Shown: positions 35,403 through 44,757 of the stretch, piece after piece
Position numbering within the stretch: position 1 is the first letter of the stretch
How the letters are laid out: each line of letters opens with the position of its first letter
Assembly: GCA_963814645.1 (NCBI GenBank)
Contig: CAWFDX010000004.1
Span: 1,798,001-1,862,000, forward strand
Source of the DNA: RYN-230 sp963814645
GTDB lineage: Bacteria > Actinomycetota > Actinomycetes > Streptosporangiales > Streptosporangiaceae
DNA length: 64,000 nt
Direction: 5' to 3'
Notes under the pieces: generated by a model
Databases searched by the model: none
What the model saw: the letters and a program-made list of their open reading frames with translations, nothing else
What the model was told of the DNA's origin: nothing
Position numbers and translations under genes: made by a program

Positions 35403-36368
35403 ATGACAAGGTTTCCCATGCGACGCATTGCCGTGCTGCTTTCTGCCCCGCTGCTCGCCGTGGCCCCGCTGGCCGTGGCCGCCTGCGGGTCGTCCGGCTC
35501 CTCGACCCCGACCGTCACGGTAAGTGGCTCGTTCGGCAAGAGCCCGACGATCACCATCCCGAGCCAGACGGCGGGCAGCGGCCTCACCGTAAAGACCCTG
35601 ATCAAGGGCAGCGGACCCGCGCTGAGCAAGTCAGACGCGTTCGTCGGCAACTATGCCGTGTACATCTGGAGCGGCAAGACGCACAAGCTCGCGCAGAGCA
35701 CGTTCCAGACCAAGACCCCCCAGCTGTTCAGCGGCACGCTGCTGCCCGGGCTGGAGACCGCCCTGCAGGGCAAGACGATGGGCAGCCGGGTGCTGGCCGT
35801 CATCCCGCCCAAGGACGGCTACGGCAAGACCGGGAATTCCTCGGCCGGGGTCAGCGCCACCGACACCCTGGTCTTCGTGATCGACATGATCAAGGAGTTC
35901 GCCAACAACGCGGCCGCGACCGGCTCGCAGGTGTCCAACGGTGGCGGCTCGCTGCCCACGGTCACCGCGAAGTCCGGTGCCGCCCCGGTCATCAAGATCC
36001 CGTCACACCAGGCGCCGTCCGGCCTGATCACCAAGACGCTGATCAAGGGCTCGGGGCCGGTGGTGGCCAAGGGCCAGACCGTGGTCACCCAGTACGTCGG
36101 CTCGATCTGGCGGACTGGCAAGGTGTTCGACTCGTCCTGGTCCCGCGGTGAGCCGTTCGGCTTCACCATCGGCGCCACGCCCAGCCAGGTGATTACCGGC
36201 TGGGACAAGGGCCTGGTCGGGCAGACCGTGGGCAGCCGGGTGATGCTGATCGTGCCGCCCGCGGACGGCTACGGCAAGACCGGCAGCTCGCAGGCGGGCA
36301 TCAAGGGCACCGACGTGCTGGTGTTCGTGGTGGACATCCTGGGCGCGATCAACCCGACGTCGAGCTGA
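35403..36368 (+). CDS. FKBP-type peptidyl-prolyl isomerase lipoprotein, two domains
   Basis: A 321-residue secreted lipoprotein. The signal peptide ends LAVAAC with Cys near residue 28. Two FKBP modules follow: about 55-165 (GSGPALSKSDAFVGNY to DTLVFVIDMI) and about 200-317 (VAKGQTVVTQYVGSIW, FDSSWSRGEPFGFTIG, VITGWDKGLVGQTVGSRV, VLVFVVDIL). The second domain keeps the aromatic pocket residues (FDSS, VI.GWD). The first lacks the GWD motif (LLPGLETAL instead) and may be structural. The ATG at 35403 lies 5 nt after CATAAT. ATG 35418 is an alternative. Overlaps the convergent DoxX gene by 20 bp. Confidence 0.88.
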   Translation: MTRFPMRRIAVLLSAPLLAVAPLAVAACGSSGSSTPTVTVSGSFGKSPTITIPSQTAGSGLTVKTLIKGSGPALSKSDAFVGNYAVYIWSGKTHKLAQSTFQTKTPQLFSGTLLPGLETALQGKTMGSRVLAVIPPKDGYGKTGNSSAGVSATDTLVFVIDMIKEFANNAAATGSQVSNGGGSLPTVTAKSGAAPVIKIPSHQAPSGLITKTLIKGSGPVVAKGQTVVTQYVGSIWRTGKVFDSSWSRGEPFGFTIGATPSQVITGWDKGLVGQTVGSRVMLIVPPADGYGKTGSSQAGIKGTDVLVFVVDILGAINPTSS

Positions 36369-36786
36369 CCCGGTCGGTCAGCCCGTCCGCCATCAGCCCG
36401 AGCCCGATGCCGACCAGCCAGGCGTCCTTCGCCAGCGGGACGCCTGGCTGGGTCGGCCGGAGGCTGCCCTCCCTGCGCATCCCTGGCGTCTTCAGGTAGA
36501 GGCCGATCAGGCCGCCGGAGAACGCGGTCAGCGCTGCCCCGGCCACCGCGGCGGGCACCACCGGCAGCAGCAGCGTGGTGCCGATGGCGATCTCCCCGAT
36601 GGCCAGCGCGCGGGTGAAGTCCTCGGGCTTCAGCTTGCCGAGGAACGGGTACGTGTTACTGGCCATGCCGTGCAGCCGGGCCGCGGTCTCCTGGTCAGCC
36701 GACAGCTTGCCCACACCGGAATTCAGGATGAACGCGCCGGTGGCGAGCCGGGGTGGCAGCGTCCGGGCGAGTGATGCGAAGCTCAT
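36349..36786 (-). CDS. DoxX-like membrane protein
   Basis: A 145-residue protein resembling the DoxX/SURF4-like family, with four hydrophobic segments (about residues 8-24, 60-78, 80-98 and 120-136). LATGAFILNSGVGKL at residue 15 is the typical helix-1 signature. Some DoxX homologues act in quinone or thiol redox at the membrane, but no activity can be assigned here. ATG at 36786 follows GGAAGCG. Confidence 0.65.
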   Translation of the reverse strand: MSFASLARTLPPRLATGAFILNSGVGKLSADQETAARLHGMASNTYPFLGKLKPEDFTRALAIGEIAIGTTLLLPVVPAAVAGAALTAFSGGLIGLYLKTPGMRREGSLRPTQPGVPLAKDAWLVGIGLGLMADGLTDRVSSTSG

Positions 36787-36822
36787 GGTCAGCGCTTCCT
36801 TTGCCGGGGGGATGGGACTGCT

Positions 36823-37911
36823 TCATTGTCCCGTCCCAGTTCCGGGCGCGGTGAGCAGGGCGGCGGCATGCCGCCCGGCGGCCGCGGCGGCCAGGAAGTA
36901 GGCCAGGTCCTGGTCCAGGCCGCGGCCCATCGAGGACAGCGGCACCGGGCAGCCGCGCAGCGCGCCGTCCAGGCCATCGAGGCCGACCGTGACCAGCTTG
37001 TGCCGGCCGGCCAGCACCGCGGCCTGCTCGGCCACCCGCGCGCCGAACGCCCCGGGCAGGTCGGGCAGGACCACGTCGGCGGCGGCCAGCGCGACCCGGC
37101 CGTAGCTGGTCAGGCTGTGATGGGACACCCCGCGATGCCGCTCCCGCGGGTCGGCGTCGCTGATCCGCAGCGCGGCCACCGGCCGGCCGCCCAGCACGGC
37201 CGCCGCGTTGACCGCCTCACCGCAGGCCACACCGGAGAACCCCCACCGGGTTCCGGTGCCCAGGTTGCCTGGCCCCTGGGTGACCACGATCACCTCGGCG
37301 CCCAGCACATGCCGGGCGGCCAGCAATCCCGTGTGCACGGTGACCGTCTCCAGATCGCCGCCGAACGCCTGTCCGGTGCTGATCGTGCCGCGCAGCCACC
37401 CGGCCGCCCGCAGCCCGGCGGCGGTGCGGGAGAACCAGGCCGGCAGTGCGCCGCCGTCCAGCATCACGTACGCCGCCGCGACGGGGCGGCTGGCCCGCAG
37501 CCCGGCCAGCACCGCGGGCAGCGCCGAATGCAGGTCCGCGATTACCACCGGCACACCGCCGAGGTCGTCCGCGGCGCGCAGCACCTCGTGGTGCGGGGAA
37601 TCCGGCTCGTCCGCGCCGAGCACGGTGGCCTGCAACGGCGTGTAGCGCGCCTTGACCAGGTGGCCGGGGCCGGACGGGTCGGCGGGCAGCCGGTCCGGCA
37701 GCGCCACCACCAGGGCATATCCGCCGGTGCCCAGGCCCATGGCCAGCGCGGTGGTGTTCAGCAGCACCCGGTCGCCCGGGCCGGGACGGCCGGTCAGTTC
37801 CGGGTAGGCGAGCGCCCGCACCGGGCCGTCGCCGGTGGCCACATCGAGCTCTACCGCACCGGGCCACTCGCGGCGTACCGCCAAAACTGTGCCACTGCGC
37901 CACCTGATCAC
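36823..37911 (-). CDS. DUF3866 family protein
   Basis: A 362-residue protein of DUF3866, found in actinobacteria and Firmicutes, without established function. It starts with a beta-rich domain (GPGDRVLLNTTALAMGLGTGGYALVV in two blocks), then VMLDGGALP, the TQGPGNLGTGTRWGFSG glycine loop (near residue 215-231) and a SHHSLTSYGR motif near 268 with adjacent His residues that could bind a metal or phosphate. GTG 37911 is leaderless (TACCCT 6 nt upstream). Divergent from pafB. Confidence 0.78.
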   Translation of the reverse strand: MIRWRSGTVLAVRREWPGAVELDVATGDGPVRALAYPELTGRPGPGDRVLLNTTALAMGLGTGGYALVVALPDRLPADPSGPGHLVKARYTPLQATVLGADEPDSPHHEVLRAADDLGGVPVVIADLHSALPAVLAGLRASRPVAAAYVMLDGGALPAWFSRTAAGLRAAGWLRGTISTGQAFGGDLETVTVHTGLLAARHVLGAEVIVVTQGPGNLGTGTRWGFSGVACGEAVNAAAVLGGRPVAALRISDADPRERHRGVSHHSLTSYGRVALAAADVVLPDLPGAFGARVAEQAAVLAGRHKLVTVGLDGLDGALRGCPVPLSSMGRGLDQDLAYFLAAAAAGRHAAALLTAPGTGTGQ

Positions 37912-37917
37912 TCCCGC

Positions 37918-37923
37918 AGGGTA
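37918..37923 (-). promoter_or_regulatory. -10 box, leaderless DUF3866 gene
   Basis: TACCCT followed by 6 nt and GTG at 37911. Confidence 0.4.
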
Positions 37924-37963
37924 GCGTCATTGTCGACGGGCGGGATTTGGGCGAGGAACTGCG

Positions 37964-38911
37964 ATGTCACGAAGGAAGACCGAGCGTCTGCTCGGCTTGG
38001 TGGTGTGCCTGCTGTCCAGTGAGCGGTACCTGACGGCGGTCCAGATCCGGGCGGCCGTGCCCGGCTACCCGGAATCCTTCGAGGCGTTCAAGCGGATGTT
38101 CGAGCGGGACAAGGAAGAGCTCCGCGAGCTGGGCATCCCGCTGGAAACCGGGTCAAATTCGGCGTTCGACGAGGAACCCGGGTACCGCATCCCGCGGCAG
38201 GCGTATGTGCTGCCGGAGATCCGGCTGGAGCCGGACGAGGCCGCGGTGCTGTCGCTGGCCGCCCGGGTGTGGCGGCAGGCGGAGCTGGCCGGGGCCGCGG
38301 CCGGCGCGCTGCTCAAGCTGCGCGCCGCCGGGGTGGACGCCGAGGAGACGCCGCAGCCCGGCATCGAGCCCCGGCTGACCGCCGAGCCCGCGTTCGGCCC
38401 GCTGTGGGAGGCGGTGCGGGACCGGCGGCCGGTCACCTTCGTCCACCGGGCCGCCGGGCGCAGCGAGCCGCAGCAGCGGCGGCTTGACCCGTGGGGCGTG
38501 GTCAACCGGCACGGCCGGTGGTACGTGGCCGGGCACGACGCGGACCGGGACGCGGTGCGGGTGTTCCGGCTCAGCCGGATCGAGGGCCCGGTGCGGTTCA
38601 CCGGGCCCGCCGGGTCGGTGACCGTGCCGGACGGCATCGACGTGCGGGAGACGGTCCGGGAGTGGGACACCCACCCGCCGCCCCAGCGGCCCGCACTGCT
38701 CCGGGTGCGCCAGGGCGCGGGCCACGGGCTGCGCCGCTACGCGGGCTCGGTGCGGCCGGACGGCGACGGCTGGGACCTGGTCGAGACGCGGTACTCCGAC
38801 GTCGGCTGGTTCGCCGAGTACCTGGCCTCGTTCGGCCCGGCCGTGATCGTGGCCGAGCCGGCCGACCTGCGGGAGGCGGTCATCCGCCAGCTGAAAGGGG
38901 CGCTGGCGTGA
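37964..38911 (+). CDS. pafB: WYL-domain transcriptional activator PafB
   Basis: A 315-residue subunit of PafBC, the LexA/RecA-independent activator of DNA-damage genes in mycobacteria. A winged-helix N-terminus (RKTERLLGLVVCLLSSERYLT, key block ERLLGLVVCLL; residues 4-75) is followed by the WYL core (RRLDPWGVVNRHGRWYVAGHD, near 170, where the WYL triad reads WYV) and the WCX C-terminal extension (to residue 315). Coupled to pafC by a 4-bp overlap. ATG 37964. Confidence 0.93.
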   Translation: MSRRKTERLLGLVVCLLSSERYLTAVQIRAAVPGYPESFEAFKRMFERDKEELRELGIPLETGSNSAFDEEPGYRIPRQAYVLPEIRLEPDEAAVLSLAARVWRQAELAGAAAGALLKLRAAGVDAEETPQPGIEPRLTAEPAFGPLWEAVRDRRPVTFVHRAAGRSEPQQRRLDPWGVVNRHGRWYVAGHDADRDAVRVFRLSRIEGPVRFTGPAGSVTVPDGIDVRETVREWDTHPPPQRPALLRVRQGAGHGLRRYAGSVRPDGDGWDLVETRYSDVGWFAEYLASFGPAVIVAEPADLREAVIRQLKGALA

Positions 38912-39876
38912 CTGGTACCTCTCCGGCCACCGGGTCCGCACGGCTGCAGCGGCTGCTGGCCCTAGTGCCCTACGTGATCAGCCGCAAGGCGGTCGGGCTG
39001 GCCGAGACGGCTGCCGCGTTCGGGGTCAGCGAGCGCGAACTGGTCGATGACCTCAACCTGCTGTGGTGCGTGGAGCTGCGCGCACCAGACCCGTACTGCC
39101 CGATCGACCTGTCCTACGAGGGCGGCGAGATCGTGGTCAGCCAGGCCGAGCAGATGGACCGCCCGCTCCGGCTGGCCGTGGACGAGGCGAGCGCGCTGCT
39201 GGTCGCGCTGCGCATGCTGGCCGAGGTCGGGGCGGGCGGCGAGGGCTCCGCGCTGAGCCGGACCATCGCCAAGCTGGAGGCCGCGGCAGGCGAGGCGGGG
39301 GTGCCGAGCGCCCAGGTGGCGGTCCAGGTAGACAAGGTCGCCCAGCAGGCGGTGCTGACCCAGCTGCAGGACGCCCTGGCCCGCGGCCGGCTGGTGCATT
39401 TGTCGTACTACGTCCCGGGCCGGGACGAGACCACCGAACGCGATGTGGACCCGATGCGGCTGCTGGTCGTGGAGGGCCGCACCTATCTGGAGGGCTGGTG
39501 CCGGCTGGCCGAGGCGGTCCGGCTGTTCCGGCTGGACCGGGTGCTCGGCCTGCAGGTCCGCGACGAGCCGGCCAGCGTGCCCGCCGAGGCCGAGCCGAAG
39601 GATGTGGACCAGGGCCTGTACCGGCCCGCCCCGGAAGATCTCCAGGTGGAGATCGAACTGGCCCCGCTCGGCCGGTGGGTGGCCGAGTACTACCCCTGTG
39701 AGGCGACGGAGGAGCTGGGCGACGGGCGGCTGCGGGTGAAATTGCGCACTTCGGACGGCCGCTTGGTCCGGGGGCTGGCGCTGCGGCTCGGCGAAAACGG
39801 GCGGGTCGTCGCGCCCGCCGACCTCGCCGCGCAGGTCAGGGAAGATGCAGGCGCCGCACTTGCCCAGTACGATTGA
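38908..39876 (+). CDS. pafC: WYL-domain transcriptional activator PafC
   Basis: A 322-residue partner of PafB. The HTH region is at residues 10-60 (RLQRLLALVPYVI, FGVSERELVDDLNLLW). The WYL core contains DPMRLLVVEGRTYLEGWC near 190 and the WCX domain ends near 320. In M. tuberculosis PafB and PafC bind as a heterodimer and respond to single-stranded DNA. GTG 38908 overlaps the pafB stop by 4 bp. Conserved link to the Pup system although its targets are DNA-repair genes. Confidence 0.93.
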   Translation: MTGTSPATGSARLQRLLALVPYVISRKAVGLAETAAAFGVSERELVDDLNLLWCVELRAPDPYCPIDLSYEGGEIVVSQAEQMDRPLRLAVDEASALLVALRMLAEVGAGGEGSALSRTIAKLEAAAGEAGVPSAQVAVQVDKVAQQAVLTQLQDALARGRLVHLSYYVPGRDETTERDVDPMRLLVVEGRTYLEGWCRLAEAVRLFRLDRVLGLQVRDEPASVPAEAEPKDVDQGLYRPAPEDLQVEIELAPLGRWVAEYYPCEATEELGDGRLRVKLRTSDGRLVRGLALRLGENGRVVAPADLAAQVREDAGAALAQYD

Positions 39877-39898
39877 TCGCGTTCACAATGACGGGACC

Positions 39899-39942
39899 GG
39901 GGCTACTTGCCCCAGTTGGCTAAACCGTCACCGTTAGGTGAC
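39899..39942 (+). terminator. two small hairpins after pafC
   Basis: GGGGC, 5-nt loop, GCCCC at 39899-39913, and GTCACC, 4-nt loop, GGTGAC at 39927-39942. The first may be a weak terminator of pafBC. The second sits upstream of the tatA promoter region (TAGGCT near 39981) and could instead be an operator. Confidence 0.3.
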
Positions 39943-40042
39943 CCCGCCGACGCGTCAGACCGGATATGAAGGTCTCACGTGTAGGCTCGTTCTGATAGTG
40001 ACCCAGCGCGGGGGCACACACCCCCCGGTGAAGAGGGCGGAA

Positions 40043-40369
40043 ATGATAGGCGACCTGTTCGACAGCCCGTGGAAGATCCTCATCGTCGCCGTCGTGCTGA
40101 TCGTGCTGTTCGGCTCCAAGAAGCTGCCCGACGCGGCCCGGTCCCTCGGCAAGTCGATGCGCATCCTCAAGACGGAAGTACAGGACATGCGCGAGCACGA
40201 CGACGACGAGCCGAAGCCGGCCCAGGCCCTCACGGCCCAGCCTGCGCAGCCCGCGGAGCCGACCCAGGCCCAGGTGGACGCGCTGCAGCAGCAGATCCGC
40301 GACCTCCAGCAGAAGGCCGATGCCGGGCAGGGTGCTCCGGTGGAGACGCCGCGCACCCAGGCCAGCTGA
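40043..40369 (+). CDS. tatA: twin-arginine translocase subunit TatA
   Basis: A 108-residue pore-forming subunit of the Tat protein exporter. One N-terminal membrane helix (WKILIVAVVLIVLFGSKKLP, residues about 10-29) is followed at the FG hinge by an amphipathic helix (LPDAARSLGKSMRIL). The acidic and Gln/Ala-rich tail is variable in the family. ATG 40043 has GAGGGCGG 4 nt before it; an upstream GTG at 40028 is less likely. Lies 20 bp from tatC. Confidence 0.92.
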   Translation: MIGDLFDSPWKILIVAVVLIVLFGSKKLPDAARSLGKSMRILKTEVQDMREHDDDEPKPAQALTAQPAQPAEPTQAQVDALQQQIRDLQQKADAGQGAPVETPRTQAS

Positions 40370-40389
40370 CCGCGCGCGGGTAACCCGCG

Positions 40390-41289
40390 ATGACGAAGCT
40401 GGGCGATACCGTCAAGGGGGCGCGCGTGCTCAGTGAGCGCATCCGGGACGGCAATCCAGAAGGCCGCATGCCGCTCATGGATCACATCCGTGAGCTGCGC
40501 AACCGGCTGGTCAAGATCTGCCTCGCGCTGATCATTGGCACCTGCATCGGGCTGATCCCCGTGGTCTTCCACCGGGTCTGGAACTTCATCCAGCACCCGT
40601 TCTGCTCGGCCACCATCAACGGCATGACTGGCTGCCGCCACATCGGTGACCAGCTCATCCTGCAGGGCGTCTTCGACCCGTTCATGCTGCGGGTGGAGGT
40701 CGCGTTTTTCTTCGGGCTGATCATCACCAGCCCGATCTGGCTGTACCAGCTGTGGGCGTTCGTCGCACCGGGGCTGTACCGCCGGGAGAAGAAGTGGACT
40801 TACCTGTTCGTCGGCACTGCCGTCCCGCTGTTCGTCGGCGGCGGCGCGCTGGCCTATTTCGCGATGAGCCGGGGCCTGCGCTACCTGCTGGGCCTAGCGC
40901 CGGTGCACGTCCTGGTGCTGCCCAGCGTGTCCACCTACCTCAGCTACTTCACGGCCATGCTGCTTGGCTTCGGGCTGGCCTTCGAGCTGCCGCTGCTGCT
41001 GCTCATGCTGAACATGGTGGGCATCCTGAGCCACGCGTTCTTCAAGCGCTGGCGGCGCTTGATGATCTTCGCGGTGTTCGTGTTCGCCGGCATCGCCTCG
41101 CCTAGCCCGGACCCGCTGACCATGCTGCTGCTGGCCGGGCCGTGCCTGGTCCTGGTCGAGATCGCCGAGTTCATCATCTGGATGAACGACCGGCGGCGGG
41201 CGGCCCAGCCATCGATGTACGACGGCCTGGCCGACGACGAGGTGGCCCCGCTGGACGACGACTCGGCGGACGCTGACCAGCACCACTGA
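40390..41289 (+). CDS. tatC: twin-arginine translocase subunit TatC
   Basis: A 299-residue six-helix membrane protein that reads the twin-arginine signal of folded export substrates. MPLMDHIRELRNRLVKI (near residue 27) is the conserved N-terminal signal-binding region (HIRELRNR). The conserved Glu in helix 4/periplasm and LYQLWAFVAPGLYRREKKW near 118 are present, and the C-terminus is acidic. ATG 40390. Together with tatA and helY it follows the order seen in mycobacteria. Confidence 0.94.
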   Translation: MTKLGDTVKGARVLSERIRDGNPEGRMPLMDHIRELRNRLVKICLALIIGTCIGLIPVVFHRVWNFIQHPFCSATINGMTGCRHIGDQLILQGVFDPFMLRVEVAFFFGLIITSPIWLYQLWAFVAPGLYRREKKWTYLFVGTAVPLFVGGGALAYFAMSRGLRYLLGLAPVHVLVLPSVSTYLSYFTAMLLGFGLAFELPLLLLMLNMVGILSHAFFKRWRRLMIFAVFVFAGIASPSPDPLTMLLLAGPCLVLVEIAEFIIWMNDRRRAAQPSMYDGLADDEVAPLDDDSADADQHH

Positions 41290-41312
41290 TCTCCGCTGTC
41301 GGCCCGCTCACT

Positions 41313-41318
41313 TAGGCT
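41313..41318 (+). promoter_or_regulatory. -10 box, leaderless helY
   Basis: TAGGCT followed by 6 nt (GGGGGC) and ATG at 41325. Confidence 0.45.
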
Positions 41319-41324
41319 GGGGGC

Positions 41325-44093
41325 ATGTCGACGCCTGCCAGCCCGGCGCAGCGTTACGCCGCGTTCCGCCGGCAGAGCGAGGATGGCGCTGAGCTGGCTG
41401 CCTTCCAGGCGCTGTACGACTTCACCTTCGACGACTTCCAGCGCCGGGCGTGCAAGGCGCTGCACGGCGGGCACGGCGTGCTGGTGGCCGCGCCGACCGG
41501 CTCGGGTAAGACGGTGATCGGCGAGTTCGCGGTGCACCTGGCCATGGCCGAGGGGCGTAAGTGCTTCTACACCACGCCGATCAAGGCGCTGTCCAACCAG
41601 AAGTACGGCGACCTGGTCCGCCGCTACGGGCCGGACCAGGTCGGCCTGCTGACCGGGGACAACAGCATCAATGGCGAGGCGCCGGTGGTGGTGATGACCA
41701 CCGAGGTGCTGCGCAACATGCTGTACGGCGGCTCGCCCACGCTGTCCGGGCTTGGCTACGTGGTTTTGGACGAGGTGCACTACCTGGCTGACCGGTTCCG
41801 CGGCGCGGTCTGGGAAGAGGTGATCATCCACCTGCCCGAGTCGGTCCGGGTGGTGGCGCTGTCCGCCACGGTGAGCAACGCCGAGGAGTTCGGCGACTGG
41901 CTGGCCCAGGTGCGCGGCGGCACCACGGTCATCGTGGACGAGCACCGGCCGGTGCCGCTGTGGCAGCACATGCTGGTCGGCGGCCGGCTCTACGACCTGT
42001 TCATGGAGTCCGGCCCGGGCCGCGGCGACCGGGAACGGCGGGCCCGGGTCAACCCGGAACTCGTCCGGCTGGCCCGGCGGGACGACTGGGCCGCGCGCAA
42101 GGCGCCGGGCCGGCCCGCCCGGGGCGCGCGGCGGCCGGCCCGGTTCCGGGCGCCGCGCCGGCCCGAGGTCATCGCCCGGCTGGACTCGGCCGGGCTGCTG
42201 CCCGCCATCACGTTCATCTTCAGCCGGGCCGGCTGTGAGGCCGCGGTCCGGCAGTGCCTGGACGCGGGCGTCCGGCTGACCACCGCGGACGAGGCGGCGG
42301 CCATCACCGAGATCGCCGAGCGGCGCACCCGGGACATCCCCGAGTCCGACCTGCCGGTGCTCGGCTACCTGGAGTGGCTGACCGGCCTGCAGCGCGGCAT
42401 CGCCGCGCACCACGCCGGGATGCTGCCCACGTTCAAGGAAGTGGTCGAGGAACTGTTCGAGGCCGGGCTGGTCCGCGCCGTGTTCGCCACCGAGACGCTG
42501 GCCCTGGGCATCAACATGCCGGCCCGGACGGTGGTCATCGAGCGGCTGGACAAGTGGAACGGGGAGAACCACGCCGACCTGACACCGGGGGAGTACACCC
42601 AGCTCACCGGGCGGGCCGGGCGCCGCGGCATCGACGTGGAAGGGCACGCGGTGGTGCTCTGGCAGCCCGGCGTGGACCCGCTGGCCGTGGCCGGCCTGGC
42701 CGGCACCCGTACCTACCCGCTGAACTCCAGCTTCCGGCCGTCCTACAACATGGCCGTCAACCTGGTCGGGCAGGCCGGCCTGGACAAGGCGGCCGCGCTG
42801 CTCGAATCGTCGTTCGCCCAGTTCCAGGCGGATCGCGCGGTGGTCGGCATCGCCCGGCAGGCGCGCCGCAGCCGGGCCGCGCTGGACGAGCTGGGGGTGG
42901 CCTGCGACCGCGGCGACTACGCGGAGTACCACGCGCTGCGCCAGAAGCTGACCGGGCTGGAGGCGGAGTCGGCCCGGGCCCGGTCGGCGGACCGGTGGGC
43001 CCAGGCCCGGCGGTCCCTGGAGCAGCTGCGCCGCGGCGACATCATCCTGGTGCCGGCCGGCCGCCGGTCCGGCCTGGCCGTCGTCCTCGACCCGGGGCTG
43101 GCCGCCGGGAACTCGCGGGATGGCAACCGGCGCGCCGGGCATGACGGCAACGCCCCGCTGCCGCTGGTGCTCACCATCGGCCGTCAGGTCAAGCGGTTGT
43201 CGCTGGCCGACTTCCCGACCCCGGTCAGCCCGATCGACCGGCTACGGATACCGAACAGCTTCAGCGCCCGGTCCCCGCAGCACCGCCGCGACCTGGCCGC
43301 CAGCCTGCGCAACAAGCTGGCCGGCCGGGACATCCCACGGCGAACGCAGGAACCGCCGCCGCGGGCCCAGGAGGACATCGCCCGGCTGCGCCGGCAGCTC
43401 CGCCAGCATCCGTGTCACAGCTGCCCGGACCGGGACGCGCACGCCCGGGAGGCGGAGCAGCGGACCCGGCTGGAGCGCGAGGTGACCGGGCTGGAGGCCA
43501 GCGTGGCGGCCCGGTCACACGTGATCGCGCGGACCTTCCAGCGGGTCTGCGCCGTCCTGGAGCGGCTCGGCTACCTGGTCGGCGGCCAGGTCACCCCGGA
43601 CGGCAGGCGACTCGGCGACCTGTACACCGAGCTGGACCTGCTGGCCGCCGAGTGCCTGCGCCGCGGGCTGTGGGACGGCCTGGACCCGGCCGAGCTGGCC
43701 GCCTGCGTGTCCGTGCTGACGTTCGAGTCCCGGCAGAACGACGAGGACGTCCCGGCCCGGATGCCGGGGGGCCCGGTGCGGGACGTGGTCGCGTCCATGA
43801 TGTCCGTCTGGGGCGAGCTGGACGAGCTGGAAAAGGATCACCGGCTGTCGTTCATGCGCCCGCCTGAGCCCGGTTTCGCCTGGGCCGCGCACGCCTGGGC
43901 GCGCGGCAAGCCGCTAGAGCAGGTGCTGGACACGCTGACCCCGGGCGACTTCGTCCGCGCCGTCAAGCAGCTCATCGACCTGCTCGGGCAGATCGCGGTG
44001 GCGGCCGGCCCAGGCGCCCCGGTGGCGTCCACCGCGCACGCCGCCGCGGACGCGCTGCGCCGCGGCGTGGTCGCCTATTCGTCGGTGGGTTAG
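41325..44093 (+). CDS. helY: Ski2-like DEVH helicase HelY
   Basis: A 922-residue superfamily 2 RNA/DNA helicase similar to Ski2/Mtr4 and to mycobacterial HelY (Rv2092c). Walker A APTGSGKT at about 57-64, DEVH at 149-152 (VVLDEVHYLA), SATVSNAEEF, and motif VI QLTGRAGRRGIDVEG near 430. The middle is a basic, Arg/Pro-rich insertion (about 250-285), and the C-terminal part matches the DSHCT domain (LGYLVGGQVTPDGRRLGDLY, key block GRRLGDLYTELDLL). It has a CHSCPDRDAH motif near 700, typical of the family. Role in RNA turnover is likely, not proven. Confidence 0.93.
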   Translation: MSTPASPAQRYAAFRRQSEDGAELAAFQALYDFTFDDFQRRACKALHGGHGVLVAAPTGSGKTVIGEFAVHLAMAEGRKCFYTTPIKALSNQKYGDLVRRYGPDQVGLLTGDNSINGEAPVVVMTTEVLRNMLYGGSPTLSGLGYVVLDEVHYLADRFRGAVWEEVIIHLPESVRVVALSATVSNAEEFGDWLAQVRGGTTVIVDEHRPVPLWQHMLVGGRLYDLFMESGPGRGDRERRARVNPELVRLARRDDWAARKAPGRPARGARRPARFRAPRRPEVIARLDSAGLLPAITFIFSRAGCEAAVRQCLDAGVRLTTADEAAAITEIAERRTRDIPESDLPVLGYLEWLTGLQRGIAAHHAGMLPTFKEVVEELFEAGLVRAVFATETLALGINMPARTVVIERLDKWNGENHADLTPGEYTQLTGRAGRRGIDVEGHAVVLWQPGVDPLAVAGLAGTRTYPLNSSFRPSYNMAVNLVGQAGLDKAAALLESSFAQFQADRAVVGIARQARRSRAALDELGVACDRGDYAEYHALRQKLTGLEAESARARSADRWAQARRSLEQLRRGDIILVPAGRRSGLAVVLDPGLAAGNSRDGNRRAGHDGNAPLPLVLTIGRQVKRLSLADFPTPVSPIDRLRIPNSFSARSPQHRRDLAASLRNKLAGRDIPRRTQEPPPRAQEDIARLRRQLRQHPCHSCPDRDAHAREAEQRTRLEREVTGLEASVAARSHVIARTFQRVCAVLERLGYLVGGQVTPDGRRLGDLYTELDLLAAECLRRGLWDGLDPAELAACVSVLTFESRQNDEDVPARMPGGPVRDVVASMMSVWGELDELEKDHRLSFMRPPEPGFAWAAHAWARGKPLEQVLDTLTPGDFVRAVKQLIDLLGQIAVAAGPGAPVASTAHAAADALRRGVVAYSSVG

Positions 44094-44307
44094 CGCCCAA
44101 CCACCGGCGGCCGGATCCGTCTCAGCGGCATGCGCACCATCCTGTGCTGGGCCGCGCCGGACGCTGGCTTAGCGCTGGGACGGCCACCGCTGGCAGGTGC
44201 AGCGCACCGTCGCTGGCGGCTGACCGGTCCGGCAGCATCGTCGGGCCACCCAGCGTGTCCTGCGCGGCCGAGTGCGTGGTGGTCGCGTCCGGGGAACTGC
44301 GGTGGCT

Positions 44308-44313
44308 TAAGCT
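44308..44313 (+). promoter_or_regulatory. -10 box, leaderless F420-type gene
   Basis: TAAGCT followed by 6 nt and ATG at 44320. The rest of the 226-bp gap after helY shows no other clear element. Confidence 0.45.
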
Positions 44314-44319
44314 CCGGGC

Positions 44320-44757
44320 ATGACTGACCTCACGGACTACGCCCGGCTGGTCGCTGCGGAGCACGGGCTCAGCGTGGTGTCCACGCTGCGGGCCGACCAC
44401 ACCATCCAGGCCTCGCTGGTCAACACCGGGGTGCTCGACCACCGCGGCCACCAGGTGGTGGGGTTCACCACCCGGGGCGATTCCCGCAAGCTGGCCAACC
44501 TGCGCGCCCGGCCCCGGGTGACGGCAAGCATCCGGGCGGGCTGGGAGTGGGCCACCGTTGAGGGTGATGCCGAGCTGATCGGACCGGACGACCCGGCGGA
44601 AGGCTTCGACGCGGAAGCGATCCGGCTGCTGCTCCGCGCCGTGTTCGTCGCGGCGGGTGGCACGCACGACGACTGGGATACCTACGACCGGGTGATGGCC
44701 GAGGAACGCCGGGCCGCGGTGCTGATCCAGCCAGTCCGGGTCTACTCCAACGGGTGA
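44320..44757 (+). CDS. F420-dependent / PPOX-class oxidoreductase, TIGR03618 type
   Basis: A 145-residue split-barrel protein. The fold is seen in LSVVSTLRADHTIQASLV (N-terminal strand pair), VVGFTTRGDSRKLANLRARPRVTASI (Lys/Arg-rich cofactor-phosphate site, key residues RGDSRKLANL) and WEWATVEGDAELI. Actinobacterial members bind F420 or FMN and reduce small molecules. The substrate cannot be told. The end overlaps the convergent universal stress gene by 16 bp. Confidence 0.8.
   Translation: MTDLTDYARLVAAEHGLSVVSTLRADHTIQASLVNTGVLDHRGHQVVGFTTRGDSRKLANLRARPRVTASIRAGWEWATVEGDAELIGPDDPAEGFDAEAIRLLLRAVFVAAGGTHDDWDTYDRVMAEERRAAVLIQPVRVYSNG

Noticed and set aside
44094..44319. Gene in the gap after helY
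   Set aside because: Open frames there are short, lack ribosome sites and show no protein-like composition. Only the leaderless promoter at its end is supported.
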